Origin: Ectorhizobium quercum
GTDB lineage: Bacteria > Pseudomonadota > Alphaproteobacteria > Rhizobiales > Rhizobiaceae
DNA length: 64,000 nt
Direction of reading: 5' to 3'
Assembly (NCBI RefSeq): GCF_026552795.1
Contig: NZ_JANFPI010000005.1
Coordinates: forward strand, 186,001 to 250,000
Each line of letters starts with the position of its first letter. The stretch's first letter is position 1. The translations under genes and the position numbers were made by a program. The notes under the pieces are model-generated. The model did not search any database. It was not told the origin of the DNA and saw nothing but the letters and a program-made list of their open reading frames with translations. Shown one piece after another: positions 43,741 to 52,848 of this stretch.

Positions 43741-44079
43741 CGCTCCCCCTTTTTCGAATGTACGAGGGCGAGACCGTCGATACATCCTCGTCCCTCAAAC
43801 GGAGGGTCGGCCCGGACGCCGGCCGTGGCGGACGGGTCAGGGCGCAATTGCCGCGATCATGCCGGGGAAAGATGCTGAACAGGATCGTGCCTGGAGGTGA
43901 CGGACCGGCCTGCCGTCATCGCACATCGGATCGAAAACCGAATTCCCGTGTCATTTCAGACCGGCCGACCGTAGAAAATTTGTCTTAAATTGACATTAAT
44001 AAAGCGCGACTTGCACATTTCCCCGTCAAAAAAGAGCGCCCGCCTTTTCATGGCCGCGCGAATCCGGGAAAATGGTTCC
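43741..44079. other. Divergent intergenic region PAS-receiver / mutL
   Basis: 339 bases between divergent starts. TTGACA at 43990-43995 is a good -35 towards mutL, with a poor -10 (CACATT, 44014-44019). No RNA gene or small ORF could be supported. Confidence 0.4.
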
Positions 44080-45888
44080 ATGAACATCCATCTCCTTCCC
44101 GAAACGCTCATCAACCAGATCGCCGCCGGCGAGGTCATCGAACGCCCCGCGAGCGCCGCGAAGGAGCTGATCGAGAACGCCATCGACGCCGGTGCCTCGC
44201 GAATCGAGATCGCCACCGCCGGCGGCGGCAAGGCGTTGCTGCGCGTGACCGACAACGGCGCGGGCATGGACGAACGCGACCTGGCGCTGGCCGTGCAGCG
44301 GCATTGCACCTCGAAGATCGCCACCCACCTCGACGACATCCGCACGCTCGGCTTTCGCGGCGAGGCCCTGCCCTCCATCGGCTCTGTGGCCAAGCTGACC
44401 ATCACCAGCCGTCCGCCGGGCGCGGCGACCGGCGCGTCCGTCACCGTCGCCGGCGGTTCGGTCTCGGACGTTCGCCCCGCCCCGGCCAATCCGGGCACGG
44501 TGGTCGAGGTGCGCGACCTTTTCTACGCCACGCCGGCGCGGCTGAAATTCCTGAAGACCGAACGGGCCGAAGCGGGGGCGATCACCGAAATCGTCAAGCG
44601 CATGGCCATCGCCTTTCCCGCCATCCGCTTCGTACTGTCCGGCACCGACCGGCAGACACTGGAATTTCCGGCCACCGGCGCCGACAGGCTGGCCCGGATC
44701 GCGCAGGTTCTCGGCGAGGATTTCCGCGACAACGCCATCGAGATCGACGCCGAACGCGAGGGCGTGAGCCTGACCGGCCACGCCGGGCTGCCGACCTTCA
44801 ACCGGGGCAATTCCGCCCATCAATACGCTTTCGTCAACGGCCGGCCGGTGGCCGACAAGCTCATCATGTCGGCGCTGCGGGCGGCCTATGCCGAGACCAT
44901 CCCGCAGGGGCGCTATCCGGTCGCCGTGCTGTCGCTGGCGCTCGATCCGGCCCTGGTGGACGTTAACGTCCATCCGGCCAAGTCGGACGTGCGCTTCCGC
45001 GATCCCGGCCTGATCCGCGGCCTGATCATCGGCGCGATCCGCGAGGCGCTCCAGCGCGAGGGCGACCGCGCCTCGACGCGCGGCGCCAGCCACATGCTCT
45101 CCTCGTTCCGGCCGGGTTTCTCGCCGCGCCACACCGCCCCGGCGCAGCGCTGGGCGCCGGCCGCCTCGCCGTCCCGCCCTCTGGACTTCGTCACTGCGGC
45201 GCCCCTGCGCCAGAACAGCTTCGACGGGCTTTCGGAGCCTTCGGCCCGGATGGAACCCGGCGAGGCACCGGCTCCCGCACCGGCCGCGAAGACGGAGGAG
45301 GCGCAGGCCTTTCCGCTGGGGGCGGCCCGCGCCCAGGTCCATGAAAACTACATCGTCGCCCAGACGGCGGACGGGCTGGTGATCGTCGACCAGCACGCCG
45401 CCCACGAACGGCTCGTCTTCGAGGCCCTGCGCAAGGGGCTCGCCGACCGGCGCGTGCCATCGCAGGCGCTTCTCATTCCCGAAATCGTCGACCTGCCGGA
45501 AGAGGATTGCGACCGGCTGATGGACCATGCCGAAGAGTTCGACCGCATGGGCCTCGCCATCGAGCGCTTCGGGCCGGGCGCCATCGCCGTTCGCGAGACG
45601 CCCGCCATGCTGGGCGAGACGGATGCGACGGGGCTGGTGCGCCAGCTCGCCGACGAGATCGCGGAATGGGACGCAGCGGCGACGCTCGGCGGAAAGCTGG
45701 ATTACGTCGCCGCGACGATGGCCTGCCACGGCTCGGTGCGCTCCGGGCGCCGGCTGCGGCCTGAGGAAATGAACGCGCTCCTGCGCCAGATGGAAGCCAC
45801 GCCCGGTTCCGGCCAGTGCAATCACGGACGCCCCACCTACATCGAGCTGAAGCTCGCCGATATCGAGCGGCTGTTCGGGCGCGCATGA
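44080..45888 (+). CDS. mutL: DNA mismatch repair protein MutL
   Basis: Mismatch repair ATPase and nicking enzyme of 602 residues. N-terminal GHKL ATPase: [22 protein letters not shown] and [12 protein letters not shown]. Linker of low complexity at about 330-410. The C-terminal domain holds [12 protein letters not shown] (437-448), which satisfies DQHA-x2-E-x4-E, plus ACHGSVRSG and QCNHGRPTY, the metal-binding set of endonuclease-active MutL. That is expected in bacteria without MutH. I chose the ATG at 44080 ([19 protein letters not shown]); the frame starting at 43990 adds 30 unrelated residues. Confidence 0.97.
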   Translation: MNIHLLPETLINQIAAGEVIERPASAAKELIENAIDAGASRIEIATAGGGKALLRVTDNGAGMDERDLALAVQRHCTSKIATHLDDIRTLGFRGEALPSIGSVAKLTITSRPPGAATGASVTVAGGSVSDVRPAPANPGTVVEVRDLFYATPARLKFLKTERAEAGAITEIVKRMAIAFPAIRFVLSGTDRQTLEFPATGADRLARIAQVLGEDFRDNAIEIDAEREGVSLTGHAGLPTFNRGNSAHQYAFVNGRPVADKLIMSALRAAYAETIPQGRYPVAVLSLALDPALVDVNVHPAKSDVRFRDPGLIRGLIIGAIREALQREGDRASTRGASHMLSSFRPGFSPRHTAPAQRWAPAASPSRPLDFVTAAPLRQNSFDGLSEPSARMEPGEAPAPAPAAKTEEAQAFPLGAARAQVHENYIVAQTADGLVIVDQHAAHERLVFEALRKGLADRRVPSQALLIPEIVDLPEEDCDRLMDHAEEFDRMGLAIERFGPGAIAVRETPAMLGETDATGLVRQLADEIAEWDAAATLGGKLDYVAATMACHGSVRSGRRLRPEEMNALLRQMEATPGSGQCNHGRPTYIELKLADIERLFGRA

Positions 45889-45975
45889 GGCGACGAGAGC
45901 ATGGCGGGGACAAAAATGGCTGGCAATCGGCTTCTGGCGGCGTTATTGCAAAGGGGTAAACGCAGGAGACAGCGC

Positions 45976-46203
45976 ATGAACCGGATCGACGTGGGAGGCC
46001 CGAGGGAAGCCAGGGTGAAGTATCTGGACGGCGATTTCCAGATCGTCACGCATGGCAACTACGTGGTCTGCGCGATCACCGGCAAACACATTCCGCTGGA
46101 CGAGCTGCGCTACTGGAGCGTGGCCCGGCAGGAAGCCTATGCCGACGCCAAGGCCTCCTTCGAGGCCGAAAAACGCGCCGGAGCGCTTCCCGTCCAGAAC
46201 TGA
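45976..46203 (+). CDS. DUF2093 family protein
   Basis: Protein of 75 residues of the alphaproteobacterial DUF2093 family, function unknown. YLDGDFQIVTHGNYVVCAITGKHIPLDELRYW is the family core, with one Cys. AGGAG eight bases before the ATG at 45976 decides this start; the earlier ATG at 45901 would add 25 residues of basic character with no ribosome binding site as good. It lies 87 bases after mutL and converges on lpxK. Confidence 0.88.
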   Translation: MNRIDVGGPREARVKYLDGDFQIVTHGNYVVCAITGKHIPLDELRYWSVARQEAYADAKASFEAEKRAGALPVQN

Positions 46204-46234
46204 CTCTTCCCGCGCCGAAACACTTCCGCTTTTT

Positions 46235-47263
46235 TCATGGCGCGCGAAGACGCGCCTTTCCGGCGTCCATCGCCGCCGCGACGATCTTTTGCGGCGCCTG
46301 CGGGTCCGCGAAGGCCATTTTCACCTTAACGACGCGGGTAGCGGCCAGAAGCTCCGCCGCCAGCCCGTCGCGGCCCGCCAGCCGGGCGGCATCCTTGGCC
46401 GTGGTCACGAGCTTCAGCCCCCGCGACGCGGCATCGCGCAGCAGGGCGCCGATCTCCACGTCCGACAATGGCGCGTGATCGGCGAAATCGCGCCGTTCCG
46501 CGACCTCCGCCCCGAGGCCTTCCAGCGTGCGCTGGAACTTCGCGGGGTCGGCTATGCCGGCGAAGGCAAGCACGCGCGCGCCGCGCAGGTCTTCGGCCGG
46601 CTCCGGTTCGAGCGCGGCCGAAAAAACCGGCTTGCCGCATGCCAAGAAATCCGAGGCGAGGGACGCGCATGCCTCCCCCTCGCCGACCGCAAGCAGCGCG
46701 GAGGCCGCCGCCGCCTGAATGGAAAGCGGTGCGCGCAGCGGCCCGGCCGGAAAGCCGAGGCCGTTGCCGACGCCACGCCGGGCATCGGCGACGATCAGCG
46801 CGAAATCGATGGCGATGCGGGCGCTCTGGAAACCGTCGTCCATGATGATGAGATCGACGCCCTGCCCGGCGAGCAGCCGCGCACCGTCCACACGCTTGCG
46901 CGACACCGCGGTGACGGCACTGCGCGCCAGAAGGAGCGGCTCGTCCCCCACCAGGGCCGCCGTGTGGCGGGCGGGATCGACCAGAACGCCACCGCCCAGC
47001 GAACCGCCATAGCCGCGCGACAGAAAGCCGGGAACCAGCCCTCTTGCCCTGGCCGCCTCGGCGAGCGCCAGCGCCGTGGGCGTCTTGCCTGCGCCGCCGA
47101 GCGTGAAATTGCCGACGCACAGCACCGGGACGGAGGCCGCGAAGCCCGCGGCGCGGCGCATCCGGCGTCCGGACACGAAACCGTAGAGGAGCGACAGTGG
47201 CCAGAGGGCCAGCGCCTGCCAGCCGGGAGGCTTCCACCAGAAGGACGGGGTTCCGGCCATCAT
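46235..47263 (-). CDS. lpxK: Tetraacyldisaccharide 4'-kinase LpxK
   Basis: Inner-membrane kinase of lipid A synthesis, 342 residues; adds the 4'-phosphate to tetraacyldisaccharide 1-phosphate. One N-terminal membrane segment near residue 20-35, then VGNFTLGGAGKTPTALALAEA with the Walker A (GGAGKT), PGFLSRGYGG, GDEPLLLA and IIMDDGFQSARI with the catalytic DDG. Starts with two ATG codons in a row (47263 and 47260). Located 52 bases after waaA, the preceding step-neighbour in the lipid A-Kdo pathway. Confidence 0.95.
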   Translation of the reverse strand: MMAGTPSFWWKPPGWQALALWPLSLLYGFVSGRRMRRAAGFAASVPVLCVGNFTLGGAGKTPTALALAEAARARGLVPGFLSRGYGGSLGGGVLVDPARHTAALVGDEPLLLARSAVTAVSRKRVDGARLLAGQGVDLIIMDDGFQSARIAIDFALIVADARRGVGNGLGFPAGPLRAPLSIQAAAASALLAVGEGEACASLASDFLACGKPVFSAALEPEPAEDLRGARVLAFAGIADPAKFQRTLEGLGAEVAERRDFADHAPLSDVEIGALLRDAASRGLKLVTTAKDAARLAGRDGLAAELLAATRVVKVKMAFADPQAPQKIVAAAMDAGKARLRAP

Positions 47264-47315
47264 CGCCGGTGCCTCGCGCCTGCCCCGCCCACGGCAAAAG
47301 CCGCCGCAAAGCCCG

Positions 47316-48632
47316 TCACTGGGCCGCGGCCCTCGGCTCCAGCCGCGCCTTCATCGCCAGCGGATTGATATAGGGTTCGAGCGCGCGAAGCGTGGCCGAC
47401 AGCGCGCCGCGCATGTCCTGCACCGTCGCCTGGCTGGCATCGATCATGCGCAGGCGGGCCATGTCGTTGGTCAGGAGGTAATGCACCGCCTTGGCCAGAA
47501 CCTCGACATCCTTGACGATGCGCGCGCCGCCATTGCGCACCAGCTTCTGATAGGCCTCGCGGAAATTCTCGACATGCGGACCGGACAGGATCGCGCAGCC
47601 GAGGGCTGCCGGCTCCATCGGGTTCTGCCCGCCGGTCTCCGTCATCAGCGAACGGCCGACGAAGACGAGATCGGTCAGGCGCAGGTAGAGCCCCATTTCG
47701 CCGATCGTATCGCCGAGGAAGACATCCGTTTCGGCGGTGATGACGTCGCCGCGGCTGCGGCGCGCCACCTTCAGTTCCTTCTCCACCAACATGGCCTCGA
47801 TGGCGTCTGCCCTTTCCGGGTGACGCGGCACGATGATGGTGAGCTGGTCGTTATGGGCCTTCAGCGCGCGATGCACCATAGCGGCCGCCTTCTCCTCGCC
47901 CTCGAAGGTCGAGGTCGCGGCCCAGGTCTTGCGCTGGCCAATCTGGCGGCGGTACTTTTGCAGTTCCCCCTCGTCGACCGGCAGGGGATCGCTGTCGCCC
48001 TTCAGGTTTCCGGATACGACGACCGGCCACGCCCCGAGATCGCGATAGCGCTCGCCGTCCAGATCGGACTGGGCCACCACCAGCGAGAGCTTCGAGAAGA
48101 GCAATTCGGCCATCGGCTGATGGCGGCTCCAGCGGGCGAAGGAGCGGTCCGACAGGCGGGCATTGACGCGCACCTGGGCGATATGGCGGGCTTCCAGTTC
48201 GGCCATCGTCGCCGGCCAGATCTCCGATTCCGCCGTCAGCGCCACATCCGGGTGCCAGTAATCGAGAAAACGGGAAACCGCCGGCTTGAGGTCGAGGGGC
48301 GCATATTGATGGATCACATCGCCTCCGAGGCGCTCGGCGGCGATCCGGGCGGAGGTGATCGTGCCGGTCGTCAGAAGCACGGCGATATCGAGACGACGCA
48401 GTTCGCGAACCAGAGCGATGACCGACAGCATTTCGCCCACGCTCGCGGCGTGAATCCAGATCAGCGGCCCCTGCGGACGGGCAACGCCGGCATAGCCGAA
48501 CCGCTCGGACTTGCGCCTGCGGTCTTCCTTGCCCTTGGCGGCGCGCCAGAGAAGATAGGGCGAGACGACGGGATAGGCGCAGACACCGAGTCCCCGGTAG
48601 GTCATCAGCGCGACACGAGCCAGACCGTTCAT
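47316..48632 (-). CDS. waaA: 3-deoxy-D-manno-octulosonic acid transferase WaaA (KdtA)
   Basis: Membrane-bound Kdo transferase of 438 residues, which adds Kdo to lipid IVA. IWIHAASVGEMLSV holds the catalytic Glu; ESEIWPATMAELEARHIAQVRVNARLSDRS and HPERADAI..., VFVGRSLMTETGGQNPMEPAALG are the GT-B nucleotide-binding blocks. N-terminal membrane helix at about 10-30. I take the ATG at 48632 with GAGAGG before it; a GTG directly upstream is possible. Genes DUF4170 and cysQ-like are upstream on the same strand. Confidence 0.95.
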   Translation of the reverse strand: MNGLARVALMTYRGLGVCAYPVVSPYLLWRAAKGKEDRRRKSERFGYAGVARPQGPLIWIHAASVGEMLSVIALVRELRRLDIAVLLTTGTITSARIAAERLGGDVIHQYAPLDLKPAVSRFLDYWHPDVALTAESEIWPATMAELEARHIAQVRVNARLSDRSFARWSRHQPMAELLFSKLSLVVAQSDLDGERYRDLGAWPVVVSGNLKGDSDPLPVDEGELQKYRRQIGQRKTWAATSTFEGEEKAAAMVHRALKAHNDQLTIIVPRHPERADAIEAMLVEKELKVARRSRGDVITAETDVFLGDTIGEMGLYLRLTDLVFVGRSLMTETGGQNPMEPAALGCAILSGPHVENFREAYQKLVRNGGARIVKDVEVLAKAVHYLLTNDMARLRMIDASQATVQDMRGALSATLRALEPYINPLAMKARLEPRAAAQ

Positions 48633-48821
48633 CACAGGCCTCTCCCGGGGCGGATGCGATCCGCCTGCTCCAATGCCGTCCGGCCGACCGGGAAAGGCGC
48701 CGCTGCCATCACCGAAATATCCCTTTCCTCTCCATCTGAACTGTGCGCGGGAAAGCATATGTTGATGCCCCCGGAATACGTCGAAATTGAAGCGGCGCGC
48801 AAGCTGCGCAGACGTGTGACG

Positions 48822-49058
48822 TCAGTTCTTTTCCGGCGTCAGCAACTTGTGCATGTGAACGATGAAGTAGCGCATGTGCGCGTTGTCGACCGTCTGCTGC
48901 GCCTTGGCCTTCCAGGCGGTCAGGGCGCTGGCGTAATCCGGGAAGATTCCGACGATGTCGAGAGCGGTGAGATCCTTGAACTCGACCTCTTCGAGATGTT
49001 CCAGCTCGCCGCCGAACACCAGATGGAGCAGTTGCTTCTTGTTATCGCCTTGCGTCAT
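48822..49058 (-). CDS. DUF4170 family protein
   Basis: Protein of 78 residues of the DUF4170 family, known in Rhizobiales and typically found next to cysQ-like and waaA genes as here. The core LHLVFGGELEHLEEVEFKDL and WKAKAQQTVDNAHMRYFIVHMHKLL is intact. No motif gives a function. It is 60 bases after the phosphatase gene and 189 bases before waaA. Confidence 0.88.
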   Translation of the reverse strand: MTQGDNKKQLLHLVFGGELEHLEEVEFKDLTALDIVGIFPDYASALTAWKAKAQQTVDNAHMRYFIVHMHKLLTPEKN

Positions 49059-49118
49059 CTCTCAGTCTCTTCCATTGGCTGATTTCATTCTTTCATCTGC
49101 TGGATTCCGGGCCAAACG

Positions 49119-49937
49119 TCAACCTTCGCGAGGCCAGGAAAAATGCCGCAGCAGAGGGCCGATCAATGGCGCTGCCGCGGCGCAGAGGAATCCGTGGGAA
49201 ACGTCGGGCCGATTGTAGGCGATGGCCTCGCCGTTGCAATCGCAAAGCGCGCCGCCGGCGGCCTCGAGCACAAGTTCCGCCGCCGCCAGATCCCAGTCCT
49301 GGGCGTCCGGCCTGACGAGCGTCGCGTCCAGCCGCCCGTCGGCCACCATCGCCAGCCGGTAGGCGAGCGAAGGCACGTGCGGGGCACGCTCGATCCGCGC
49401 GGCGAAGCCGCTTTCGAAAAGGCCGAGCATGTCCTTGCCGCAGGCCAGCCGGAGCGGCCCGTCCGGCCGCACCGCATTGACCGAAATGGCAGCGCCGTTC
49501 CTGAGGGCCGGCCCGCCGGCCACCGCCGTGAACTCCTCCTCCATGACCGGCGCATAGAGAACGCCCGCGACCGGCCGCCCGCGATGGACGACGGCAGCGC
49601 TGACGACCCAGGTCGGCTCGCCGGCGATGAAGGCCCGCGTTCCGTCGATCGGATCGATGACGAACAGCGTTTCGTGCGAGAGCCTCGAGGCGTCGTCGTC
49701 GCTTTCCTCGGAAAGCCAGCCGTAATCCGGCCGCGCCGGCCGCAGCCGGTCGGCGAGAATGCGGTTGGCGGCGAAATCGGCCTCGGTCACGGGCGAGCGC
49801 CCGCCGTTCTTCCAGGAGACGTGCGGGTCGTTGCGGAAAAAGCCCATGACGGCGCGGCCTGCCTCGCGTGCCGCCGCGCGCAGCAATTCAAGGTCGTCCG
49901 CCCACGGTTCCGCCGGCGTCTGGCGCATCCCGGCCAT
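49119..49937 (-). CDS. cysQ: Inositol monophosphatase family / CysQ-like phosphatase
   Basis: Mg-dependent phosphatase of 272 residues, Li-sensitive fold. The metal-binding motifs are LSEESDDD, DPIDGTRAF and, near the C-terminus, DAQDWDLAAAELVLEAAGG. The short length and DPIDGTRAF with TEADFAANRIL favour 3'(2'),5'-bisphosphate nucleotidase (CysQ), acting on PAP, over a true inositol phosphatase, but eye inspection cannot separate them fully. It starts two bases after the pmbA stop, so the two are one transcript. Confidence 0.85.
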   Translation of the reverse strand: MAGMRQTPAEPWADDLELLRAAAREAGRAVMGFFRNDPHVSWKNGGRSPVTEADFAANRILADRLRPARPDYGWLSEESDDDASRLSHETLFVIDPIDGTRAFIAGEPTWVVSAAVVHRGRPVAGVLYAPVMEEEFTAVAGGPALRNGAAISVNAVRPDGPLRLACGKDMLGLFESGFAARIERAPHVPSLAYRLAMVADGRLDATLVRPDAQDWDLAAAELVLEAAGGALCDCNGEAIAYNRPDVSHGFLCAAAAPLIGPLLRHFSWPREG

Positions 49938-49939
49938 CG

Positions 49940-51289
49940 TCAGCGGCCCGCCAGCGTCATGCCCTCGATGGCAAGCGTCGGCGAGGCGACGCCGAAGGAC
50001 CGGTCGATATCGTCGGCCGGCGTCACCCGCATGAACATGTCCTTGAGGTTCGAGGCGATGGTGATTTCGGAAACCGGAACGGTCAGTTCGCCGTTCTCGA
50101 TCAGGAAGCCCGAGGCGCCGCGGCTGTATTCGCCGGTGATCATGTCGACGCCATGCCCGATCAGTTCGGTCACATAGATGCCGTTGCCGACCGAACGGAT
50201 CAGGTCCTGCGGCGAGACCGTGCCGGGCTCCAGCGCCAGGTTGGTGGAGCCGGGCGAGACCTGATTGCCGCCGCGCACGCCGCGCCCGTTGGTGGTCAGG
50301 CCAAGCTCGCGGGCCGTGGAGGTCGACAGGAACCAGTGCTTCAGCACACCGTCCTCGATCATCGTCAGCTTCTCGCCCTTCACGCCCTCGCCGTCGAAGG
50401 GGCGCGAGGAGGAACCCCGCCGGATCTGCGGATCGTCGGTGATGGAAAGACCGCTCTTCAGCACCTGCTGGCCCATCCTGTCGCGCAGGAACGAGGTCTT
50501 GCGGGCCACCGCCGCGCCGTTGATCGCCCCGGCGATATGGCCGACGAAGCCGCGCGCCACGCGCGGATCGAAGACGACCGTGACGTCCGAGGCGGTATCG
50601 GGACGCTGCGGGTTCAGGCGTCTTACCGCGCGCTCGCCGGCAACCGTGCCGATATCGGCGGCACCCCGAAGGGCGCCGAAATAGAGGCTGGAATCGAAAT
50701 CGTAATCGCGCTCCATGCCGGTGCCCTCGCCGGCGATGGCGCTGACGGAACGGCTGAAGCGCGTGGCCATGTAGCTGCCGGAAAAGCCGTGCGAGGTGAC
50801 GAGGACGAGACCGCCCATGCCGGCGCCGGCCGAGGCGCCGCCGCTGTTGGCCACGCCCTGGACGGCAAGGGCGGCCGCTTCCGCCTCCAGCGCCGCGGCC
50901 GTCAGTTCCTCGGCGGAAACCACCGTCGGGTCGAAAAGATCGAGATCGGCGATATCGCGGGCGAGTGCCGCCGCGTCGGCAAGCGTCGCGAACGGATCTT
51001 CCGGCGAAACCCTGGCCATCGCGACGGCCCGTTCGGCCAGCGCCTTCAGGTCGAAGCCGGGATTGGCGGAAACGCTCGCTACCCGGTTGCCGACGAAGAC
51101 GCGCAACGAGAAATCGTCGCTTTCCGACGATTCCGTGCCCTCGACCTTGCCGAGGCGAACGGTGACGCCGGTCGAGCGGGACCGCACGATAACGGCGTCC
51201 GCCTTGTCCGCACCGGCTTTCAGGGCAAGCTCGACGAGCGCGCCGGCACGGTCGGTCAGGGTTGCGGCATTGATCGTATCGGTCATCAC
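49940..51289 (-). CDS. pmbA: TldD/PmbA family protein (TldE type)
   Basis: Protein of 449 residues of the TldD/PmbA family; the TldD-TldE pair degrades unfolded peptides and matures some modified peptides. No HExxxH zinc motif is present, so this is the TldE/PmbA type that forms the outer wall with TldD rather than holding the metal. DPRVARGFVGHIAGAINGAAVA, GEGVKGEKLTMIEDGVL and GVDMITGEYSRGASGFLIENGE are conserved. No tldD is within the window. Two ATGs are adjacent at the start. Confidence 0.93.
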   Translation of the reverse strand: MMTDTINAATLTDRAGALVELALKAGADKADAVIVRSRSTGVTVRLGKVEGTESSESDDFSLRVFVGNRVASVSANPGFDLKALAERAVAMARVSPEDPFATLADAAALARDIADLDLFDPTVVSAEELTAAALEAEAAALAVQGVANSGGASAGAGMGGLVLVTSHGFSGSYMATRFSRSVSAIAGEGTGMERDYDFDSSLYFGALRGAADIGTVAGERAVRRLNPQRPDTASDVTVVFDPRVARGFVGHIAGAINGAAVARKTSFLRDRMGQQVLKSGLSITDDPQIRRGSSSRPFDGEGVKGEKLTMIEDGVLKHWFLSTSTARELGLTTNGRGVRGGNQVSPGSTNLALEPGTVSPQDLIRSVGNGIYVTELIGHGVDMITGEYSRGASGFLIENGELTVPVSEITIASNLKDMFMRVTPADDIDRSFGVASPTLAIEGMTLAGR

Positions 51290-51396
51290 GTCGGCCTTTC
51301 GTTTTCTTTCATTTATTGCCGGACGGCGGCGTCATCAAGCCGGGGGAACCGGCAATCGTGCGGCACGGCACGACACTTTGACGTGACAGGCCGGCC

Positions 51397-52266
51397 TCAC
51401 GCCCGGATGCGCGCCTCAATCACCCGGTCCAGTTCGCGCTTCAGTTCGTCGCGAACGCTGGCGGTGGCTTCCAGCACTTCCTCGACCTTGAGGAAATCCA
51501 GCACCTTGAACCGATTGACGGGCGGGCGCAGGAAGATGTGCGGCGGCGCGATCCTGAGCTTCAGGGCCACATTCGCCTGCATCATCAACTGGCTGGCGCC
51601 GAACAGGCTGTCGATGCGGTTCGGCACATGGGTGCCGTCGCCCTCCGGCGCCCCGACGACGTCGACGCCGATGACGATGTCGGCCTCGTCCATCAGCGGC
51701 TCGTAGGGGATCGGGTTGAAGATGCCGCCATCGATCAGCACGCGTCCGTGGATGCGCACGGGCATGAACAGCGCCGGCAGCGCCGCCGAGGCGGCGATCG
51801 CCGGGCGCAGCGGGCCGGTTTCGATCAGGGTGCCGCACTGGCCGTAGTAATCGGTCGCGACGATCTTCAGCGGCAGGACGAGATCCTTGAAATCGTCGGG
51901 GATCGCTTCCGGCAGGAAGGCTTTCAGAATCCGTTCCAGATTGAACTGGCCGAGCCGGAAACCGCCCAGCGCATCGCGCATGTTGTCGGGCCGGATGCTC
52001 CACAGCCTCGAGAAGACCAGGCCGCTGTTGCCGAGCGTCTCCACCGCATAGTCGCGGATCTCGCGGCCCGACATGCCGGCGGCGAGGCCTGCGCCCATGA
52101 TCGCGCCGATCGACGCGCCCGCCACGGCGACGGGTTTCAGCCCCAGTTCGTCGAGCACCTCGATGACATGAATGTGGGCCAGCCCGCGCGCGCCGCCGCC
52201 GCCGAAGGCCACGGCGATAGTCGGGGTGGAGGAGGAAACGACAGCAGGCAGGTTCTGGTTCGTCAT
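51397..52266 (-). CDS. Patatin-like phospholipase family protein
   Basis: Ser-Asp lipid acyl hydrolase of 289 residues. The oxyanion loop is GGGGARG, the nucleophile motif GASIGA (G-x-S-x-G) and the Asp lies in LIDGGIFNPIP, so the dyad is complete. The protein has no signal peptide and the fold length equals the RssA/NTE-type single patatin domain. Substrate unknown; membrane phospholipid or acyl-ester is likely. Sixteen bases separate it from rsmD upstream, and 107 bases from pmbA downstream. Confidence 0.9.
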   Translation of the reverse strand: MTNQNLPAVVSSSTPTIAVAFGGGGARGLAHIHVIEVLDELGLKPVAVAGASIGAIMGAGLAAGMSGREIRDYAVETLGNSGLVFSRLWSIRPDNMRDALGGFRLGQFNLERILKAFLPEAIPDDFKDLVLPLKIVATDYYGQCGTLIETGPLRPAIAASAALPALFMPVRIHGRVLIDGGIFNPIPYEPLMDEADIVIGVDVVGAPEGDGTHVPNRIDSLFGASQLMMQANVALKLRIAPPHIFLRPPVNRFKVLDFLKVEEVLEATASVRDELKRELDRVIEARIRA

Positions 52267-52281
52267 GCCCGGACTTTCACG

Positions 52282-52842
52282 TCATGCCGGCTGATAGCGG
52301 TAGAAATGCATTTTCGTATCGCCGAAGGTGCGGGTTTCGAGCCGCTGGAAGGCATTATACACCTGCGGCTCGACATCGGCACGCTCCTCGAGAATGGCGA
52401 GCGCGCCGGGCACGAGCCAGCCGCCCTCATGGGCGGCGCGCAGCGCCTGCTCGCCCAGCCCCTTGCCATAGGGCGGATCGGCGAACATCAGGTGGAACGG
52501 CTCCAGATTGCCCAGCGAGCCGAGGCGGGTGGCGTCGCGGCGCAGGATACGGGTGCGCCCGTGCAGGCCGAAGGCATCGATATTCTCCCACAGGAGCGCC
52601 CTGCCCTCGACGCCGCTTTCCACGAACAGCGCATGGCGGCAGCCGCGCGAGAGCGCCTCCAGCCCCACTGCGCCGGTGCCGGCGAAAGCGTCGATCATCC
52701 TCGTGCCGTCGAGGGCCTCCGGATAGGCGTGGGTGAGAATGTTGAACAGGCTTTCGCGCGTCCGGTCGACGGTCGGCCGGATGGCGCTGGACTTCGGGGT
52801 CGCCAGGGTGCGCCCCCGGAATTCTCCACCTACGATCCGCAC
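52282..52842 (-). CDS. rsmD: 16S rRNA (guanine966-N2)-methyltransferase RsmD
   Basis: Methyltransferase of 186 residues that modifies G966 in 30S assembly. RIVGGEFRGRTLATP at the start, RPTVDRTRESLFNIL, the SAM loop IDAFAGTGAVGLEALSRG and the catalytic FADPPYGKG are all intact and typical. Starts seven bases after the rluB stop, so the two rRNA modification genes are co-transcribed. Confidence 0.96.
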   Translation of the reverse strand: MRIVGGEFRGRTLATPKSSAIRPTVDRTRESLFNILTHAYPEALDGTRMIDAFAGTGAVGLEALSRGCRHALFVESGVEGRALLWENIDAFGLHGRTRILRRDATRLGSLGNLEPFHLMFADPPYGKGLGEQALRAAHEGGWLVPGALAILEERADVEPQVYNAFQRLETRTFGDTKMHFYRYQPA

Positions 52843-52848
52843 TGTGCC

